64,000 nucleotides of DNA from an uncultured Bacteroidota bacterium (lineage in GTDB: Bacteria > Bacteroidota > Bacteroidia > NS11-12g > UBA9320). Below the pieces are notes generated by a model. The model did not search any database. It was not told the DNA's origin and saw nothing but the letters and a program-made list of their open reading frames with translations. Location of the stretch: positions 62,001 to 126,000 of the forward strand of contig CAKZLB010000059.1 in NCBI GenBank assembly GCA_937124965.1. The letters run 5' to 3'. The first letter of the stretch is position 1. Each line of letters opens with the position of its first letter. Both the position numbers and the translations under genes were made by a program. This document shows, one piece after another, positions 43,262 through 51,726 of the stretch.

Positions 43262-43753
43262 TTATTTAACAGCTATTATGCTAATCTCAACATTAACGTT
43301 TTTAGGAAGGGTTTTAACTGCAACTGCTTCTCGTGCAGGAGGGTCATTTTTAAAGTAGGTAGCGTATACATCATTTATTTCTTTATAATGATCCATTGAG
43401 GACATAAAAATGGAAGCTTTAACAACGTTGTCTAAATTCATATCTGCTTCTTTCAAAACGGCTTGAATGTTTTTCATTATTTGTTGAGTTTCCATGGTAA
43501 TATTTGCAATCATCAAGGAATTATCTTGTGGGTTAATGGCAATTTGTCCAGAACAATATAAAGTGTTTCCTGCTAAAACGGCTTGACTATAAGGACCGAT
43601 GGCTTTTGGTGCAAGGGGAGTGTTTATTATTATTTTTTTTGTTTCCATTTCTTGTTGATTAGCAATTGTATTTTTGTCGGACGCCCGTTGACATGAGGAT
43701 AAAAATAAAAGGTACACACACGCAAAAGGAAGAGCTAAAAAAGCGCATTTCAT
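43262..43753 (-). CDS. RidA/YjgF-family protein, possibly a lipoprotein
   Basis: The C-terminal 128 residues (from METKKIIINTPLAPKAIGPYSQAV) are a normal RidA/YjgF domain with GQIAINP, ENDPPAREAVAVKTLPKNVNVE-like and FMSSMDHYKEINDVYATYF segments; RidA deaminates reactive enamine/imine intermediates. The frame continues 35 codons upstream with a clear lipoprotein signal (LLFLSSC, Cys21). That start at 43753 overlaps the divergent gene by 61 bp; METKK would start at 43648 without overlap. Neither has a recognisable promoter box. I keep the longer form because the lipobox is unlikely by chance, with low certainty on the start. Confidence 0.8.
   Translation of the reverse strand: MKCAFLALPFACVYLLFLSSCQRASDKNTIANQQEMETKKIIINTPLAPKAIGPYSQAVLAGNTLYCSGQIAINPQDNSLMIANITMETQQIMKNIQAVLKEADMNLDNVVKASIFMSSMDHYKEINDVYATYFKNDPPAREAVAVKTLPKNVNVEISIIAVK
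43669..43676 (+). promoter_or_regulatory. -7 promoter box for the 3-hydroxyacyl-CoA dehydrogenase-like gene
   Basis: TATTTTTG, 16 nt before ATG 43693. It lies downstream of the earlier in-frame TTG at 43666 and argues against that start. Confidence 0.45.
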
Positions 43754-44349
43754 CTGATCACGAATTGATTGAAGTCAAAAATAATCAATTTGATGATTGT
43801 GATATGATAATTGATTTAAGTTTTGATGAGGATTGGCAGAATTTAAATAATTATAGCACTCTAGAAAACAAAGTAATAGTTGTAGGAGCAACACGGAGAC
43901 AATTAGAGAAAGTTGTTGCAGATTTTGATGAAAAGATACATTGCAACCTATTTGGAATAAATAGTTTACCAACGTTTGTTAACCGTGACCTTGCTGAAAT
44001 GACAAGTTTGTCAAAGGAAGAAAGAAGTTCCATTGAACCGTTGTTTGAAGCGTTAAATTGGCCAATAAAGTGGGTAGAAAGTAGAGTGGGAATGGTTAGT
44101 CCAAGAGTAGTGTGTATGATTATTAATGAAGCCTATTACACTGTTCAAGAGGGAACAGCATCAAAGGAAGATATAGATATAGGAATGAAGCTTGGTACTG
44201 CTTATCCAATGGGGCCATTTGAGTGGAAAGAAAAAATAGGAATATGGAATGTATATACTCTTTTGGAAGCAATATATGAAGACACTAAGGACGAAAGGTA
44301 CAAGATCTGTCCATTGTTAAAAACGGAGTATCTATCTAATTTCAAATAA
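43693..44349 (+). CDS. Short 3-hydroxyacyl-CoA dehydrogenase-like protein
   Basis: A 218-residue protein. The C-terminal half is the dimer/substrate domain of 3-hydroxyacyl-CoA dehydrogenases (RVVCMIINEAYYTVQEGTASKEDIDIGMKLGTAYPMGPFEWKEKIG, about 135-180). The N-terminal half is a shortened Rossmann-like region without a GxGxxG dinucleotide loop (MRIKIKGTHTQKEELK), and the usual catalytic HFFNP is replaced by LFGINSLP. Similar short forms occur in Bacteroidota. NAD-dependent activity is doubtful. The ATG at 43693 is chosen over TTG 43666 because of the promoter box between them. Confidence 0.75.
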   Translation: MRIKIKGTHTQKEELKKRISSDHELIEVKNNQFDDCDMIIDLSFDEDWQNLNNYSTLENKVIVVGATRRQLEKVVADFDEKIHCNLFGINSLPTFVNRDLAEMTSLSKEERSSIEPLFEALNWPIKWVESRVGMVSPRVVCMIINEAYYTVQEGTASKEDIDIGMKLGTAYPMGPFEWKEKIGIWNVYTLLEAIYEDTKDERYKICPLLKTEYLSNFK

Positions 44350-44356
44350 GGATTAT

Positions 44357-44905
44357 TTGAGAAGTTTATACAGTTTTTTGTTTAGGATACTAGGTTGGAA
44401 AGTAGAAGGGCATTGGCCTAATAACTTAGAAAAATACCTTTTAGTAGTTGCTCCACACACAAGTAATTGGGACTTTTTGGTTGGACTAGGAGCAAGGGCA
44501 GAATTAAACTTTGACCCAAAGTATGCGGCAAAAAAGGAACTTTTTTCCTGGCCAATCGGATGGCTTTTTAAGAAACTAGGTGGGTACCCAGTGGAACGAA
44601 CAGTAAACAATAACTTCGTTCAGAGTGTTGTAGATATTTTTAATAAAGAAGAGAAGTTTATTTTAACCATAACCCCTGAAGGAACCAGAAAAAAGAACAA
44701 TAATTGGAAGACAGGGTTCTATTTTATCGCAAAACAGGCAAAGGTACCAATTGTTCCAGTCGGGTTTGATTTTAGTAGCAAACGGGTGGTTTTTCACGAG
44801 CCAATCATGACGAATCAACCGGTAGAAGAATTAGTGCTTTATCTAAAACAGTGGTTCAGTCAGTTCAACGGTAAAAACCCACAGCAGGGAGTAAGTGTAG
44901 ATTAA
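44357..44905 (+). CDS. Lysophospholipid (1-acylglycerol-3-phosphate-like) acyltransferase
   Basis: A 182-residue membrane-associated acyltransferase with VVAPHTSNWDF (HxxxxD catalytic motif), GGYPVERT, LTITPEGTRKKNNNWKTGFY (EGTR motif) and VPIVPVGFDF. It acylates a lysophospholipid or related alcohol; the short form resembles the glycerol acyltransferases of Bacteroidota. The start is TTG 44357, 7 nt after the upstream stop; no ATG exists before the first conserved motif, so this start is likely and possibly coupled to the gene before. Confidence 0.88.
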   Translation: MRSLYSFLFRILGWKVEGHWPNNLEKYLLVVAPHTSNWDFLVGLGARAELNFDPKYAAKKELFSWPIGWLFKKLGGYPVERTVNNNFVQSVVDIFNKEEKFILTITPEGTRKKNNNWKTGFYFIAKQAKVPIVPVGFDFSSKRVVFHEPIMTNQPVEELVLYLKQWFSQFNGKNPQQGVSVD

Positions 44906-44930
44906 ATATTGGTTCTAGAAGGAACAGTTA

Positions 44931-47819
44931 TCAAAGCTTCAATAGTTTTAATCGTTGAGTAACGTTATGTTCATCCACAATAACCACCGTATAAACACCA
45001 GAGGAAAAACCCACTAAATCAACAGAGACTTTGTTATTATTAGGGTTGGAAACATACTTGATGCAACCCTTAGAGTCGATAATGTTAATTGAAGAAATAA
45101 GAGTTACGGGCGACTGCACAAGGAAAGAAGTAGAAACAGGATTAGGGAAGGCAGTTACGTTATTTTCAGACGGTATTAAAATACTTAAACCTTTGCCAGT
45201 AGTAAACGACCACGTGTCACTCCACTCTCCGGTGGTAAAAGCATTCTTGGCACGCACTCTCCAGTAAAACATTTTACGTCCTTCAAGGTTGCTTAAAACA
45301 CGAATGGAGGAAGGAGTAGAAGCAGATATAGGTGAAGTAAAATCGATATTATCGTCGTATTGCACATCATAATTAGCCCCGGTTATAGGCTCCCATGTCA
45401 ACGTTTGATTAATAGACGCATCAAGTAAGTTGTTTTTAGGACTTAGTAAAACGGGAATATTCATGTTTGTTCTTGTTGTAAATGACCATACATCACTCCA
45501 TTCGCCAAACTCTTGTCCTTGACTGTTTCGACTTTTTACGCGCCAGTAATATGTTGTGGACGGTTTAAGAGCAGCAGAACGAGAATTAGAAGAAACAATT
45601 TGCTGTTGAACCGGAGAAAAAGAAGGGTTTTCAGAGTATTGGATTAAATAAGTACTTGCACCAGAATATTTCTGCCATGTAAAACTAATACCTAGCGGAA
45701 TATCGGAAGCGTTACTATTAGGATAGACCAACAAAGGAGCTACCTTAGCACGAGTGGTAAAAGACCAAACGGCACTCCATTCAGTGGTGTCCTTTGAATG
45801 AAACACTTTAACACGCCAAAAGTATTTTTGATTGTACTTGATTCTAGTGTCGCTAGCAATATAATGAAAGAAAGAGTTATCAATAGAGTCGCTTGAATAT
45901 ACTATCGGATTAGAAAAGGTTTCGATGGTATCAAGATGAACCAAATAACCAGATGTTCCGGATATAGAATTCCAATCTAGGCTGATAGGAGTAATGTTGG
46001 TTGCATTATTTTTAGGAGAACTTAAACGTGCAGGGCCTAATACTTTAAAGACCCATGGTTCACTAAAATCAGAGGTGTCTACCGCACTTATCGCCCTAAC
46101 TTTCCAAGAGTAAACGGATCCAAATAGTAAGTTTTCAAGATTTAGTGCAGAGGTATCAGAAACAATAGATTTATACAAAATAGGAGAATCAAAATTGGTT
46201 GAAGTATCAAGCCAAACCTCATAAACAGAAACCCCTTTCATTGCATTCCAAACAAGAGTAGGGTTTGCACCAGTACCTATAAAAGAACTATTGTAAGGAG
46301 CCTTAAGATTTGGGTTACGAGCGGTTGTAAACTTACTTCCTGCACCAGGCCCAAAGATACCAGACCACTCTGTGGTATCTCTGCTATGCCACGCCCTCAA
46401 GCGGTAATGATATTCTTGACCAAACTTTAATGTTGTACCACCAATAAATGTTGGAGAGGTGTCGAAGGTCGAATCAATAAGTTGCGAAACAAATTTTTGG
46501 GATTCAGAAAGCTGGAGTTGGTAGTGAGTTATACCCCATTTTCCGTAGTTCCATGTAAGACTATCGTTTATAGCAACATCGGAGTTATTAAAAAAAGGAT
46601 AAGATGTTGAAATAGAGGAAAGAGTGGTAAAGACTTTTACTTTGGTCCAAGCACCAGTGTCTGTAGCATGAAACGGTCGACAGCGCGCATAATACACTTC
46701 ACCAAACAGTAAAGAATCATATAGAATTCTTGTGTCAGTGGTCGTTATATAATTATGGAGTTCTATACTCTCGAAATTAAGAGCTGTATCTAATTGAAAC
46801 TGGTATCCAACAATATCAGAGAGTTTTTTGGGTACACCTAAGTATGCGCTAGGGCTAGCGTTGTTCTGCATAGACATAGTCAAGTTTTTAAAACCATCCG
46901 TATAAAATGACCTATTTGACCATTCAGAAGTGTCATAAGGTGTGGTTATTCGAACACGGTAATAATAGTCTTGATCAAAATGCAAATTATTGATATTGAA
47001 GTAATCGATTAACGTGTTTTCACTCATAGTGTCAAACAAGCTGGGAGAACTAAAAGAGGCTGTTGTGTCTAATTGAAATTGAAAACCTGTACTGGTGCCA
47101 CTATTCCAATAAAAGCGAACAGAGGTACTTTGACGATCCTTAGGATTCGATGTTGAGAGCCACACAGAGTCATAAACTGTTCCATAAACGGTATTGGACC
47201 AATTAGTTTTTTTTGTACCGTTAATACCCCGATATCTTGCATAATACGACTGACCAAACGAAAGTCCTTCAAACTGCTGTTGCCCGTAAAAGGTAGAAAA
47301 AGTATCGATAGAAATGGAATCTAGAAGGAATGAAGAGTTAAAAGAAGAAGATGTATCCAATTGAACTTGGACCGAGTCATATTCAAACTGACGATACCAA
47401 GAAAAAGAAGTCGTTGGGTTCAAGAGAACACCATTCGCACTAGGAAAGTAAAATTTTGTGGGCTGTTCGGTTTCAAAAGTCCAAGTGTCAGACCATAATG
47501 AAGAGTCACTCGTTGATTGTGCCTTGACCCTCCAATAGTACGTTTGGTTGATTTTTAATTTAGTGAACCAAACTGAAGTTAGTGAACCATTTTTATTCGA
47601 AGCGCTCAGTGATTTCGGATTGGAAAAACTAGAGTTTTCGGATATCTGAAAAACGATTTGAGTACCCGAATTGTATGAGGGGCCATTCACATATAAATGT
47701 GCCGCAGTTGGTTGACTTTTAGTGTTGTTTGCAGGTAAATATTGTTTTGGTTTTGACAAAGTAGCAAAACAGGATAAACAACTAGAAAGCAGAGTAAAAG
47801 CAATGACAAAAAATCTCAT
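44931..47819 (-). CDS. Secreted FN3-like repeat protein with T9SS type A sorting domain
   Basis: A 962-residue protein with signal peptide (ending SCFATLS) and nine FN3-like repeats of about 95 residues. Each closes with a Y-x-R-V/A-R-x-x-x...W-S-x-x-W-x-F-T-T pattern (for example YFWRVKVFHSKDTTEWSAVWSFTT). The C-terminus (AFPNPVSTSFLVQSP, ending QRLKLLKL) is a type A sorting domain. The protein is likely anchored or released at the surface as an adhesin-like stalk. A single gene, 25 bp from the convergent acyltransferase gene; promoter box 4 nt before the ATG. Confidence 0.88.
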   Translation of the reverse strand: MRFFVIAFTLLSSCLSCFATLSKPKQYLPANNTKSQPTAAHLYVNGPSYNSGTQIVFQISENSSFSNPKSLSASNKNGSLTSVWFTKLKINQTYYWRVKAQSTSDSSLWSDTWTFETEQPTKFYFPSANGVLLNPTTSFSWYRQFEYDSVQVQLDTSSSFNSSFLLDSISIDTFSTFYGQQQFEGLSFGQSYYARYRGINGTKKTNWSNTVYGTVYDSVWLSTSNPKDRQSTSVRFYWNSGTSTGFQFQLDTTASFSSPSLFDTMSENTLIDYFNINNLHFDQDYYYRVRITTPYDTSEWSNRSFYTDGFKNLTMSMQNNASPSAYLGVPKKLSDIVGYQFQLDTALNFESIELHNYITTTDTRILYDSLLFGEVYYARCRPFHATDTGAWTKVKVFTTLSSISTSYPFFNNSDVAINDSLTWNYGKWGITHYQLQLSESQKFVSQLIDSTFDTSPTFIGGTTLKFGQEYHYRLRAWHSRDTTEWSGIFGPGAGSKFTTARNPNLKAPYNSSFIGTGANPTLVWNAMKGVSVYEVWLDTSTNFDSPILYKSIVSDTSALNLENLLFGSVYSWKVRAISAVDTSDFSEPWVFKVLGPARLSSPKNNATNITPISLDWNSISGTSGYLVHLDTIETFSNPIVYSSDSIDNSFFHYIASDTRIKYNQKYFWRVKVFHSKDTTEWSAVWSFTTRAKVAPLLVYPNSNASDIPLGISFTWQKYSGASTYLIQYSENPSFSPVQQQIVSSNSRSAALKPSTTYYWRVKSRNSQGQEFGEWSDVWSFTTRTNMNIPVLLSPKNNLLDASINQTLTWEPITGANYDVQYDDNIDFTSPISASTPSSIRVLSNLEGRKMFYWRVRAKNAFTTGEWSDTWSFTTGKGLSILIPSENNVTAFPNPVSTSFLVQSPVTLISSINIIDSKGCIKYVSNPNNNKVSVDLVGFSSGVYTVVIVDEHNVTQRLKLLKL

Positions 47820-47823
47820 AAGG

Positions 47824-47831
47824 CAAATTTA
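47824..47831 (-). promoter_or_regulatory. -7 promoter box 4 nt before the FN3-repeat gene
   Basis: TAAATTTG on the minus strand, then CCTT, then ATG 47819. Confidence 0.55.
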
Positions 47832-47927
47832 CAATAAGCCAATGTTTAGGTTTTGTCAGAATTGATGGATGCATTAAAATATGGTATATATAGGATTGAA
47901 TTAATGAAAAACGGGAGCAACCCGATA

Positions 47928-47993
47928 GCCTCTTTGAAAAGCCGCACAAAACATTTTTATAAATAGTGCGGCGAAATTTAACATTATAGAGGC
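47928..47993. repeat. Nested inverted repeat in the 47.8-48.2 kb gap
   Basis: The gap 47820-48171 (352 bp) has no convincing gene. GCCTCT (47928-47933) pairs with AGAGGC (47988-47993), and inside it GCCGCAC (47941-47947) pairs with GTGCGGC (47966-47972). A 20-codon ORF (ATG 47904 to TAG 47966, MKNGSNPIASLKSRTKHFYK) overlaps the 5' arms. I cannot tell whether this is a structured RNA, a micro-ORF or a decayed element. Further along are CTCTCCCAAGAGAAG (48035-48049) and AT-rich DNA up to the next start. Confidence 0.4.
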
Positions 47994-48171
47994 AAGCTTG
48001 CAGATACAGGAAACAAAAAGCATTAGGTTATGTTTCTCTCCCAAGAGAAGGTTATTAAAATGAAATAAACAAGCGTCAAGGAAATGCTTTTTTAAACGTT
48101 GAAGCCCAATAGAGATTAATTCAAAAAGGGTTGTGAATGTCAGGATTCTAAACAAAGTAAGACAAGAAAGA

Positions 48172-48588
48172 ATGAAAAAAACAGTATTAACCACAATAGT
48201 ATTTTTTTCGATACTACTGTCAAGTTGTGCGGATGATGCACCAATTGTTAACACAGCCAATAATAGTCTTATAGATATCACTTCACAGGATCAGTTTAAC
48301 GAAGAAGTTAAAGAGGGGGTGTCGCTGATTTTCTATCATGCTTCTTGGTGCTCTAAATGTGCAGCACAAAGACCTGCAGTAGAAGAAGTTTCGGAAGAAA
48401 CAGAGTTTAGCAACGTATTTTTTGCAGAAGTAGAATATGAAGACTTTTCTGAAATTGTAGAGGATAGAGGAGTAAATGGTTTCCCAACAGTTGTGGTTTA
48501 CAAAGACAACGTAGAAATAGAGAAGTTTTCAGGACAAGGACACACAACGGAACAGTTTAGAACAGCACTGAAGCAAGCGCAGAAATAA
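48172..48588 (+). CDS. Thioredoxin-like lipoprotein
   Basis: A 138-residue protein from ATG 48172 with a lipoprotein signal (SILLSSC, Cys19) and a thioredoxin fold: SLIFYHASWCSKCAAQRPAVEEVSEE (CxxC pair) and cis-Pro region GVNGFPTVVVYKDNVEIEKFSG. It probably reduces or exchanges thiols at the cell envelope. An in-frame GTG at 48133 would put 13 polar residues before the signal and is rejected. It ends 3 bp from the convergent TPR gene. Confidence 0.92.
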   Translation: MKKTVLTTIVFFSILLSSCADDAPIVNTANNSLIDITSQDQFNEEVKEGVSLIFYHASWCSKCAAQRPAVEEVSEETEFSNVFFAEVEYEDFSEIVEDRGVNGFPTVVVYKDNVEIEKFSGQGHTTEQFRTALKQAQK

Positions 48589-48591
48589 GTC

Positions 48592-50436
48592 CTAAGGAGT
48601 TGAGTCAGTATCATCGAGTAGCGGTAATAACCGTTTGTAACGTTTACGTGCATCAACCACAAAAAGACTAGAATTGTATTCTAGAATGATTTTCTCATAT
48701 GCTTCTACTGCTTTTTTGACATTGTTTAATTGATTTTCATACAACAGTCCTAAAGCAAATAGTGCATTATCCGCAAGTATATCATCACCAAAATATTTGA
48801 CAACATTGTTATAATACTCCTCTGCTTTACCGTAATCCTTTTTCTTTTCAAAAATTTGAGCTTTAGTAAAGTAAATTTCGTCTTCTAGTGCGTGTTTAGG
48901 GTATTTAAAAGGAAGTAAATTAAGAGCCTCAAGACTTTCGTCAAGTTTATTTTGAAACAGTAACAATTGTGCACTGGAAAATGCCTTTAAAGCATCTGTG
49001 GAGCTGTCTAAGCCAGTATTGTCTTTTATTAGAAGAGATAACTCAATTGCATTGTTAGAGATAAGTTGAGATGTCGCTGTTTTAAGGACATCTAATTGAT
49101 CTTTCGCCCAGTCAAAGTCACCATTAAAATATGAAAGTCTGGCGTTTCTAAATTTCGCTTCCTGACCTAAAGCATCCTCTTTAAATTCTTTATCAACTTG
49201 GCCATAAAGGAGAGTGGCATCCCAAATTTCACCTAGCATTAACATAGCGTCACCAAGTGCTAATTTATACATACCCCTTTGTTTTCCTTGTAAACGAGGC
49301 ATCTCTACCAATTCTTCCAACAGAGCGACACCCTTATTCACATCATGTATGTAATAGATGTAGATGTCGGATAACTGCTTGATACTCGCAGCAGTTTGTT
49401 GATTCTTCCCAAACTTAGATATCATTTCTGTATATCTGTTGGTAAGGTCAAAAAGGGCACTAGAATCGTAATCACTCTTCTCGGTTACGAGCAAATAACT
49501 CGTTTGCAGACTTCCCATTTTAGCATTGATGAAGAAGTATCCATCAGAGCCAAAGGAGACTATTTGATCATAGCATTTGAGTGCAGTAGAGTAGTCTTTG
49601 TTTGACATGCAGATTGCAGCAAGATCAATAAGGTTTTTTCCTTCAGACTTACTTCTTTTGTCCATAGCTGTTGCTTGTCTCAAAGCAGAATTAAACTTTT
49701 TTTGTTGGACAAAAACCCAAAGAAGGAGCTCATCGAACACGAGTTTTTCAGGAAACTTTTGAGAGTATACAGCCGATTTTTCTTGCAAGTAGTCCATTTT
49801 TATATCAGCATCGACTATGAATATTAGGTTTGATTTCATAGCGTCGATGGACGATTCATCGTACTTTAGTGATAGAAGGCACTCGTCAATCAGTAACTCA
49901 TACTCTTTAGTAACTTTATAAATATCAATTAAATTTTGAGCAAAAAGTGTGGGAAGTCCTATGGATTTTCTTGCTTTCAATAAGGAAGATTTTGCATAAA
50001 CAAATTCGTTTCTTTTTAGGAACGCACTAGAGAGTTGTTCGATTTGCGAAATTGGTGCAGATAGTGAGTTTGTAACTCTGTCAGTAGCCTCTTTTATTCC
50101 CTCTTCAAAAAACTTTTCTTTTTCCCTCTCTTTACCTTGAAGTCCATATATATGACCTAAGTCAACGAAATAGGTTGGACGATCAGAATATCGCTTTACC
50201 TGCTTTGCAACCATTTTTTCCGCATCATCCAGGTTGTTTTGCTTCAGCAAGCATTCTAAGTAGTTTTGATAGATATAGATAGACTCATCATTTTTCTTAA
50301 AAAGCTTTTTGTATAAAATTTCAGCTTTATCATATTCCTCATTAAGAAAATACTGCGCAGCCAATTCCTCATCAGCTTCTTGGGCGAAAGAAAGAGTTAT
50401 CGTTAGTATGAATAAGGTCGAAAAAAAAATTTTCAT
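48592..50436 (-). CDS. Exported tetratricopeptide-repeat protein
   Basis: A 614-residue protein with a signal peptide (LTITLSFAQ) followed by TPR-type helices along its length, e.g. AAQYFLNEEYDKAEILYKKLF, DYSTALKCYDQIVSFG, DYGKAEEYYNNVVKYFGDD and NVKKAVEAYEKIILEY near the end. TPRs mediate protein contacts; the exported form suggests a periplasmic assembly or gliding/T9SS-associated role, not provable here. A single gene with its promoter box 5 nt before the ATG. Confidence 0.88.
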   Translation of the reverse strand: MKIFFSTLFILTITLSFAQEADEELAAQYFLNEEYDKAEILYKKLFKKNDESIYIYQNYLECLLKQNNLDDAEKMVAKQVKRYSDRPTYFVDLGHIYGLQGKEREKEKFFEEGIKEATDRVTNSLSAPISQIEQLSSAFLKRNEFVYAKSSLLKARKSIGLPTLFAQNLIDIYKVTKEYELLIDECLLSLKYDESSIDAMKSNLIFIVDADIKMDYLQEKSAVYSQKFPEKLVFDELLLWVFVQQKKFNSALRQATAMDKRSKSEGKNLIDLAAICMSNKDYSTALKCYDQIVSFGSDGYFFINAKMGSLQTSYLLVTEKSDYDSSALFDLTNRYTEMISKFGKNQQTAASIKQLSDIYIYYIHDVNKGVALLEELVEMPRLQGKQRGMYKLALGDAMLMLGEIWDATLLYGQVDKEFKEDALGQEAKFRNARLSYFNGDFDWAKDQLDVLKTATSQLISNNAIELSLLIKDNTGLDSSTDALKAFSSAQLLLFQNKLDESLEALNLLPFKYPKHALEDEIYFTKAQIFEKKKDYGKAEEYYNNVVKYFGDDILADNALFALGLLYENQLNNVKKAVEAYEKIILEYNSSLFVVDARKRYKRLLPLLDDTDSTP

Positions 50437-50441
50437 TGAGG

Positions 50442-50449
50442 CAAATTTA
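50442..50449 (-). promoter_or_regulatory. -7 promoter box 5 nt before the TPR gene
   Basis: TAAATTTG on the minus strand, then CCTCA, then ATG 50436. Confidence 0.55.
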
Positions 50450-50559
50450 TCTTATTAAGAACGCTTAGGTAAATAAAAATGTTGTTAAAAACTAAAATAC
50501 TAGACCAGTGACATTATTAATACGTTAGCTTCGTTATAAAGAAAAAAATGATATAAAGC

Positions 50560-50946
50560 ATGAGTAAATATTTCTTACTACTATTGTTCACGTTCCTTAC
50601 CATTATAAGCTGTAAAGAGGAAGTCGACCCTCGTATGAATGTTTACAACACTTTTGAAATTCAGGCGGTAGATGAGAATGGAAAAGTGTTAGAAAACCAT
50701 CAAACGGAGTTTACCAGCACATTGGAGTTTACAGAGGCAGGTGAAATGTTTTTAGTAGAAGGGCCAGTAAAGAGGGAGGGAACGTTTGAATTAACCAAAG
50801 ATGCAGAAACACTTATTACAGATATGGAACAAAGAAAAGACACGTTTTCAATAAAAGATCTAACACCAGACGGGATGACTTTGGTAGTGACAGGTGGACA
50901 ACGAATTGTATTAAAAGCAAAAGAGCCTATTCAAACCATTCGATAA
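50560..50946 (+). CDS. Small lipoprotein of unknown function
   Basis: A 128-residue protein with lipobox LTIISC (Cys18), then a small beta-rich domain (about 30-125) of alternating charged strands, e.g. GTFELTKDAETLITDMEQRKDTFSI. It has the size and look of lipocalin-like Bacteroidota lipoproteins, but no motif decides it. Lies 170 bp upstream of the tmRNA gene. Confidence 0.75.
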   Translation: MSKYFLLLLFTFLTIISCKEEVDPRMNVYNTFEIQAVDENGKVLENHQTEFTSTLEFTEAGEMFLVEGPVKREGTFELTKDAETLITDMEQRKDTFSIKDLTPDGMTLVVTGGQRIVLKAKEPIQTIR

Positions 50947-51065
50947 ATGACGGGTTATACTTTTGCATCAGTAAAAAACTGTCACGAGTATTTAAGAAAA
51001 TGGCAGAAATGGTCAAAAAAAGTGACAGAGTAACGGCATTTAGTGCTGCTTGAGTAAAATGGAAC

Positions 51066-51073
51066 TAGTTTTG
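51066..51073 (+). promoter_or_regulatory. -7 promoter box for tmRNA
   Basis: TAGTTTTG, 42 nt before the mature tmRNA 5' end. A second match, TACTTTTG, lies further up at 50957-50964. RNase P would remove the leader. The stretch 50947-51065 contains nothing else I can support. Confidence 0.45.
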
Positions 51074-51115
51074 CGAAAGTACTATTATTACTTGTTTGTT
51101 TGACGAACAATCATT

Positions 51116-51485
51116 GGGGCTGACTGGATTTGACGGGAGGGCCAATTAACAGGTAAGCATGTAGAGCGTTGTGGGCATTGCTCTTTAATATAAACCTACA
51201 AACACATAAAAGGCGAGTCTAACTACGCTATGGCTGCTTAATCTTAGAGATTAAACAAATACCATCCGCTCACCGTTGCTCAGTTGGGGCTGCGACGGAT
51301 CATGAGCGGTCGAAATGCCCGAATAGTTGATTGTAACATCTGCGCGCAGTTGACTTATTAGCAGAATAAGGGTGAAAAGAGGTCTTTACCTAACCTTGTT
51401 CACCTCGAAAATAATAGGTAATAAACATGTAGAAAGCTTGATTTAATTCCTTCTCCGGACCCGGGTTCGACTCCCGGCAGCTCCA
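51116..51485 (+). ncRNA. ssrA: tmRNA (transfer-messenger RNA)
   Basis: About 370 nt, rescues stalled ribosomes. The tRNA-like ends pair GGGGCTG (51116-51122) with CAGCTCC (51478-51484), discriminator A 51485; CCA is not encoded. The 5' domain reads TGGATTTGACGGG and the T arm CCGGGTTCGACTCCCGG. The tag frame at 51212-51241 encodes GESNYAMAA and stops with TAA. The intervening part holds several pseudoknot-like G/C stems. Confidence 0.97.
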
Positions 51486-51489
51486 CTTA

Positions 51490-51524
51490 AAAGGTTTCGA
51501 TTAATTTCGGAACCTTTCTTTTTT
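51490..51524 (+). terminator. Intrinsic terminator of ssrA
   Basis: AAAGGTTTCG (51490-51499) pairs with CGGAACCTTT (51508-51517) with one G-T pair, an 8-nt loop and a following run of T's. Confidence 0.9.
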
Positions 51525-51726
51525 GTTAGGTGAAATCGTATTAGACAAATTGAACCAGTGCAGGTCGTCTAACCATTTTAACACTATTTTTACCATTAAT
51601 TGAGATCATAAAAAGGAACCCTAATGTACATAGAGTGTTGTAATACGTGAAAATGAAATTAACTAGCGGTAAACAATTGTTGCGAAAAAACGTTCCAATG
51701 ATTATCTTGATTATAACACTGTTAGA

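Noticed and set aside
43666-43692. TTG start for the 3-hydroxyacyl-CoA dehydrogenase-like gene
   Set aside because: The -7 box spans 43669-43676, so transcription begins after it; ATG 43693 fits the family N-terminus.
47901-48281. 126-codon ORF on the minus strand over the thioredoxin-like lipoprotein start
   Set aside because: No recognisable protein, antisense to a clear signal peptide and over inverted repeats.
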